Positions 52,501 through 52,859 of a stretch of 52,859 nt of DNA are shown piece after piece (the first letter of the stretch is position 1; the number at the start of each line of letters is the position of its first letter). A model generated the notes under the pieces. It searched no databases. It saw only the letters and a program-made list of their open reading frames with translations, and was not told the origin of the DNA. Both the position numbers and the translations under genes were made by a program. This DNA is from Accumulibacter sp. (GTDB lineage Bacteria > Pseudomonadota > Gammaproteobacteria > Burkholderiales > Rhodocyclaceae), in NCBI RefSeq assembly GCF_029255125.1, contig NZ_JAPUVR010000082.1:1-52859 (forward strand). Direction: 5' to 3'.

Positions 52501-52859
52501 GCTACCGGCAGCACCTACACCACGACGCAGGCCGATGTCGGCCAGATCCTGCGCCTCGTCGCCAGCTACACCGACGGCCAGGGTACGCTCGAATCGGTCC
52601 CGTCCGTTGGAACAAGCGCCGTCACCAACGTCAACGACGCGCCGACCGGCAGCGTCACCATCGACGACACCACGCCAGCCCAAGGCCAGACGCTCACCGC
52701 CAGCAACACGCTGGCCGACGCCGACGGCCTCGGCGCGATCGGCTACCAATGGCAGCGTGGCGGCGTCGACATCGGCGGCGCTACCGGCAGCACCTACACC
52801 ACGACGCAGGCCGATGTCGGCCAGATCCTGCGCGTCGTCGCCAGCTACACCGACGGCCA
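40558..52859 (+). CDS. Giant repeat-rich surface protein with LEPR-XLL motif and DUF4347 (3' end outside window)
   Basis: A frame of at least 4100 codons, still open at the right edge. The start is ATG with GGGAG upstream. Residues 11-24 (PIVEELEPRLLYSA) match the LEPR-XLL N-terminal motif of very large exported proteins; there is no classical signal peptide. DUF4347 follows (about 65-215), with H126 in VSHG and C169 in LLYGC, a His/Cys pair as in caspase-like folds. Then come, in order, seven 53-residue propeller-like repeats, four blocks of delta-60 (DUF5122) repeats, four cadherin-like modules, one LamG domain and a 93-residue tandem array. It is most likely a secreted adhesin or matrix protein. 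Reading frame continuity was checked at many points by hand, not at every codon. Confidence 0.9.
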   Translation, partial: MNARQPFAKRPIVEELEPRLLYSADLSPLHTLATDGGNEVRWLETTAPPNATPTERAQTQTEKRHEVVIIDGGIANWSALLADLPTADDDRKLEIAVLDPNDDGLQQISEILAQFDDLAAVHLVSHGASGEVILGNRHLDRQALQENGELLQRWGQSLSADGDLLLYGCQVGEGSAGQAFITEWARLSGADVAASDDATGAAAAGGDWTLEASVGRIEAQALTAADWQGTLALSAQGAETRVNTSTTSTQETAEYNGGSVAMDANGNFVVVFHDYNDDYIYFQRFNAAGVAQGAQTRVNPAVYQYRDQPCVAMDPSGNFVVVWASANQDAASSLGIYAQRFSASGVAQGGEFRVNTLTAGDQYSPAVATDGSGNFVITWTDAGTATVKAQRYNASGVAQGGELVVDGYAPNAYGTSVAMNASGAFVVGWSDYSSGNSFEIYCQRFDASGAAQGGKTRVNTSTTGYQEGAAVGMADDGSFVVAFEDSDSTSGDIYFQRYNASGVAQGGNVRANTYTTSNQFYAAVAMNASGSFIVTWQSFGQDAGSSQGIYMQAYNADGSASGSETRVNTTTAGGQYWPSVAYEGGNAVVVWSGMGPGDATDGGIFFQRLAEPANTAPTFNGAAFGGGDGIATTALGSAADDAYSLAVQSDGKVVVAGTSFNGTNYDYAVVRYNADGTLDTTFSGDGKLTTVVASGDDVAQAVTLQADGKILVAGYSNNDFALVRYNTDGTLDTTFSGDGKLTTAIGASGDYATGVAVQADGKIVVAGYYLSGNYKFAVVRYNADGTLDTSFSGDGIATLSFGTSNEYGYSLALQADGKILVAGEANMSGNVDVALARLNTDGTLDASFSGDGMVTTAIGTGIDSGRGVTVQSDGKIVVAGSSSNGSNNDIAVVRYNTDGTLDTSFSGDGKLTTAVGSGADEGRGVVVQSDGKIVVTGYSVNSNNDFALVRYNSDGTLDTSFSGDGKLTTAVGAGTDWAYKAAVLSDGRILVAGESNNGSNMDFALVSYNSDGSLSTAPITTLNATPSFTEGGSAVVLDADVQVTDAELSAGNFSGATLTLARTGGANAQDVFGASGTLGTLTQGGNLVVGGTTIGTVTTNSAGLLVLTFNTNATNALVNSAMQQIAFSNSSDAPPASAQINWTFSDGNTGAQGVGGALSATGSTTVTITAVNDPPVNTVPGAQTTGEDTNLVFSTANGNALSIADPDGGAGTFEVTLSVTNGTLTLGGTAGLSFVSGDGSADTTMTVRGTLSDLNAALQGLTYAPTANYSGGATLTLQTSDLALSDTDPVAITVAAGNDAPTFTSDGNGTVTTAIGAGTDAAEEVVVQADGKYVVVGRSSNGANDDFAIARYNSNGTLDTTFSGDGKTTVAIGSGLDQAFAVALQSDGKIVVAGNSYNGTDTDFAVLRLNTDGSLDTTFSGDGKVTTDLALGNDDANSVLIQSDGKIVVTGSADNGVSYDFAAVRYNTNGTLDTSFSIDGKVTTFFGVNHDESWDSLLQSDGKIVLVGSTNLGASDDFAILRYNTDGTLDTTFSGDGKQTASFGGNLDVAYSVVQQADGKLVLAGKYFDGSSYAFAISRLTTTGSLDTTFSGDGLQLVDVSASADAAYSVALQSDGAIVLAGPSGNGSTDDFAVVRLTSAGALDTTFSGDGMLTTSLGGLDQAASVVVQSDGAIVVAGVGAGDFALVRYGSTGTLDATFNGTNTLDGAPSHTEGGSPVVLDGNVQVFDAELSGAGNYSGATLTLARHGGANAQDVFSATGVLSSIAAASGNVVVSGTTIGTYTNSAGTLVFTFNASATQTRVNSAMQAIAYSNASDAPPASVQIDWTFNDGNSGAQGSGGALSATGSTTVSITAVNDPPANAVPGAQSTNEDTVKVFSSANGNAISITDPDDSGATFEVTLSVTNGTLTLAGTSGLAFTVGDGGADTTMSFSGTVANINTALDGLTFSPTTNFTGGATLTLATADSVLASLNIDANLHARYTFENSASDVAPGTTQNGVLGGDANYAADGTRGRVLGLDGAGDYVSIADTSSFRALTQGTIASWVKFTDTGFRVIFSVTDGASNQNYLNLFVNNGKLGAQTVDGNSWIFETVSTATINDGNWHHVAFTVNGSGNQLYIDGTAAARTFNQGNAATSSFYASLNSVTSVTIGATYTVPGSYLSGFSGQIDDLRVYSRALTAGELSLLAADQSLTDSDTVAITVSAANDAPTFAIGTGIVTTNVTPAADHGNAVIAQSDGKLLVAGEGNGDFVLVRYKTDGTLDTAFGGGDGMVSTAVGSGGGFASSLALQADGKIIVSGYASNGSNDDFALVRYNPDGSRDTDFGTGGKVTTAIGAGDDRALGVAVQSNGRIVLAGYSYNGSNNDFAVVRYNSDGTLDTTFSGDGKLTTAISTSNDDAYAVLVQSDGKIVVVGSSLIGGTNWDFAAARYNSDGTLDTSFSGDGLANFAVGTGHDYACGVALQPDGKLVLAGYGVNGATSDFAVVRLNSSGTLDTSFSGDGKLFTAIGASEDLATSVTLQTDDKIVLAGTYANGANTDLAVARYNVDGSLDTSFDSDGIKTLALPAGSNQVTGVAVSNGRIVAVGTTQSKLAAVFLGTNGTPEATIGAVNTLDGAPTYTEGGAPAVLDANVQIFDAELSANNNFSGATLTLTRNGGANAQDVFSASGTLATLTQGGNLTVGGTTIGTVTTNSGGTLLLSFNGSATNALVNSAMQQIAYSNTSDAPAASVQINWTVNDGNSGTQGSGGALQNTGSTTVTITAVNDAPVLADTALSITVAEDAVVPSGAVGSLLSAFTGGISDVDSGALKGIAITASNETNGTWYYSTNSGTNWSTVGVVSNTSALLLADDGNTRLYFTPNADYNGTASSALTLRAWDRSSGSAGSKVDTSSNGGSTAYSSATDVVDVTVTAINDAPTFGVGAGGLTIPAGSVGGEAYSVIVQADGKIITAGYRNDAGQLDIQLIRCNADGSVDTGFGNNGRVITAIGAGADFAWEVALQADGKILVAGESYNGSNSDFALVRYNTDGSLDASFGSGGKVTTAIGSGNEQAMGLAVQADGRIVLAGWSGSDFALARYNTDGSLDASFGTGGKVVTSYGANSGAYSVAVQPDGKIVLAGSIWNGSNYDVAVLRYNTNGTLDAGFGSAGKVTTAVGTGHDFSYDLALQADGRIVLTGSTSNGGSGSVLVLRYNVDGSLDTSFNGTGKVSTAVGSYSAYGESVAIQPDGKIVVVGAARNASNTYDDSLVLRYNTDGSLDTSFNGSGKLTSELSSAGDHFYDLALQPDGTIVAAGYATINGTQEFLLARYTASDTLDPTFGTILGPLDGAPSYTEGGSAVVLDSDVRVYDAELTASNFSGATLTLARNGGANTQDVFSASGTLAALTQGGNLTVGGTTIGTVTTNSAGTLLLSFNASATNALLDSALQQIAYSNSSDTPPASVQIDWTFNDGNAGAQGTGGALADVGHTTVTITATNDAPTGSVTIDDTTPAQGQTLTASNTLADADGLGAISYQWQRAGIDIGGATGSTYTTTQADVGQILRVVASYTDGQGTLESVPSAGTSAVTNVNDAPTGSVTIDDTTPAQGQTLTASNTLADADGLGTIGYQWQRGGVDIVGATGTTYTTTQADVGQILRVVAIYTDGQGTLESVPSAGTSAVTNVNDAPSGSVTIDDTTPAQGQTLTASNTLADADGLGTIGYQWQRGGVDIVGATGSTYTTTQADVGQVLRVVASYTDGQGTLESVPSAGTSAVTNVNDAPTGSVTIDDTTPSQGQTLTASNTLADADGLGAISYQWQRAGVDIVGATASTYTTTQADVGQILRVVASYTDGQGTLESVPSAGISAVTNVNDAPTGSVTIGDTTPAQGQTLTASNTLADADGLGAISYQWQRAGVDIVGATGSTYTTTQADVGQILRVVASYTDGQGTLESVPSAGTSAVTNVNDAPSGSVTIDDTTPAQGQTLTASNTLADADGLGAISYQWQRGGVDIGGATGSTYTTTQADVGQILRLVASYTDGQGTLESVPSVGTSAVTNVNDAPTGSVTIDDTTPAQGQTLTASNTLADADGLGAIGYQWQRGGVDIGGATGSTYTTTQADVGQILRVVASYTDG
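41266..42393 (+). repeat. Seven imperfect ~53-residue repeats in the giant protein
   Basis: Each unit has the pattern RVN, a variable segment, VAM.., GNFVVVW, then IYFQRFNASGVAQGG, at roughly 160-base spacing. They are likely blades of a beta propeller placed directly after DUF4347. Confidence 0.8.
42420..43610 (+). repeat. Delta-60 repeat block 1
   Basis: About seven repeats of 53-57 residues with the pattern QSDGKIVVAG, NDFALVRYN, DGTLDTSFSGDGKLTT, as in delta-60/DUF5122 proteins. Unit landmarks GACGGCAAG or its variant fall at 42505, 42676, 42835 and 43003. Confidence 0.85.
43612..44445 (+). repeat. Cadherin-like module 1
   Basis: Begins FTEGGSAVVLDADVQV and continues through LARTGGANAQDVF, INWTFSDGN and TVTITAVNDPP to a second domain ending near LALSDTDPVAI. 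The same module recurs near 45650, 48370 and 50505. It is a cadherin/VCBS-like adhesin fold. Confidence 0.75.
44455..45650 (+). repeat. Delta-60 repeat block 2
   Basis: A second run of about seven delta-60 units (QSDGKIVVTG, AVRYNTNGTLDTSFS). Confidence 0.85.
45650..46470 (+). repeat. Cadherin-like module 2
   Basis: Starts HTEGGSPVVLDGNVQVFDAE and follows the same order as module 1, including AVNDPPANAVPGAQ. Confidence 0.75.
46470..47165 (+). other. LamG / concanavalin-like domain in the giant protein
   Basis: LHARYTFENSASDVAPG, VLGLDGAGDYVSIADTSSF, GTIASWVKFTDTG, NWHHVAFTVNGSGNQLYIDG and GFSGQIDDLRVYSRALT are the classical LamG pattern. Such domains bind glycans or other ligands. It is present in only one of the four cadherin-like sections. 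Confidence 0.85.
47185..48370 (+). repeat. Delta-60 repeat block 3
   Basis: A third run of about seven delta-60 units following the LamG domain. Confidence 0.85.
48370..49290 (+). repeat. Cadherin-like module 3
   Basis: YTEGGAPAVLDANVQIFDAE opens the module. It carries an extra domain (LSITVAEDAVVPSG to YNGTASSALTLRAWDRSSG) before the next delta-60 block. Confidence 0.75.
49300..50500 (+). repeat. Delta-60 repeat block 4
   Basis: A fourth run of about seven delta-60 units (QADGKIIT, LVRYNTDGSLDASFGSGG). Confidence 0.85.
50505..50961 (+). repeat. Cadherin-like module 4 (short)
   Basis: YTEGGSAVVLDSDVRVYDAE followed by the same first domain only, running straight into the 279-base tandem array. 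Confidence 0.75.
50962..52859 (+). repeat. Tandem array of 279-base (93-residue) Ig-like repeats
   Basis: Units start at 50962, 51241, 51520, 51799, 52078, 52357 and 52636, exactly 279 bases apart, and the last is cut by the window edge. Each encodes DAPTGSVTIDDTTPAQGQTL, ADADGLGAISYQWQ, DIGGATGSTYTTTQADVGQI and YTDGQGTLESVPS, an Ig-like adhesin domain. Copies are nearly identical at the DNA level, showing recent duplication or gene conversion. The array probably continues outside the window. Confidence 0.97.

Noticed and set aside
50833-52749. A 638-codon minus-strand open frame opposite the 279-base array
   Set aside because: It mirrors the repeat of the forward frame, has repetitive composition with no known domain, and is explained by GC-rich periodic DNA.
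50962-52859. A CRISPR-like array
   Set aside because: Units are 279 bases, coding throughout and without unique spacers; it is a protein repeat.

Overview
The window is GC-rich, densely coding DNA that looks like a betaproteobacterial chromosome. The gene content resembles Rhodocyclales, and the lineage of Candidatus Accumulibacter is my best guess. That guess rests on the very high third-position GC, on the full maltose-1-phosphate glycogen route, and on a cytochrome b fused to ferredoxin and flavin/NAD(P) domains, an architecture I recall from Accumulibacter metagenome work (from memory, not checked). No tRNA, rRNA, CRISPR array or transposase was seen.

Layout. About 0.1-5.8 kb is a minus-strand run: a LysR regulator, alr, radA, an SCP2-type thiolase and a cheR translationally coupled to it. 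About 5.9-7.9 kb holds lplT and an Lrp/AsnC regulator with a good sigma-70 promoter. About 7.9-10 kb is a minus-strand LemA-TPM-TPM membrane cluster. About 10.2-12.2 kb is the minus-strand tsaB-rimI-uracil-DNA glycosylase operon. About 12.4-18.4 kb is a glycogen island: glgM and glgE forward, converging on glgP across a large hairpin. About 18.6-22 kb carries a cytoplasmic-looking amidase, an SDR dehydrogenase, a pyruvate dikinase/PEP synthase regulator and a YiiX-like papain-fold protein.

About 22.1-31.2 kb is a redox region. It holds two cytochrome b fusions (one with 2x[4Fe-4S] plus an MvhD-like domain, one with 2Fe-2S ferredoxin plus an FAD/NAD reductase) flanking a small membrane-anchored protein. 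A T6SS-type FHA protein, a cyclic-nucleotide-binding protein and an 888-residue membrane Fe-S/ferredoxin/flavoprotein fusion follow. A PQQ-type sugar dehydrogenase closes this region.

About 32.6-52.9 kb is the most interesting part. It encodes a GAF-HlyD membrane adaptor, a PqqD-M50 protease-lipoyl protein, a reduced SecA-like ATPase and a second periplasmic adaptor. These are followed by a giant open frame (at least 4100 codons, still open at the window edge) that starts with an LEPR-XLL motif and a DUF4347 domain and continues into repeats (delta-60, cadherin-like, LamG, and a perfect-period 93-residue tandem array). I infer that these genes form an export or surface-display system for the giant protein. 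The SecA-like motor and M50 protease would replace the usual ABC transporter, and I know of no description of such a system.
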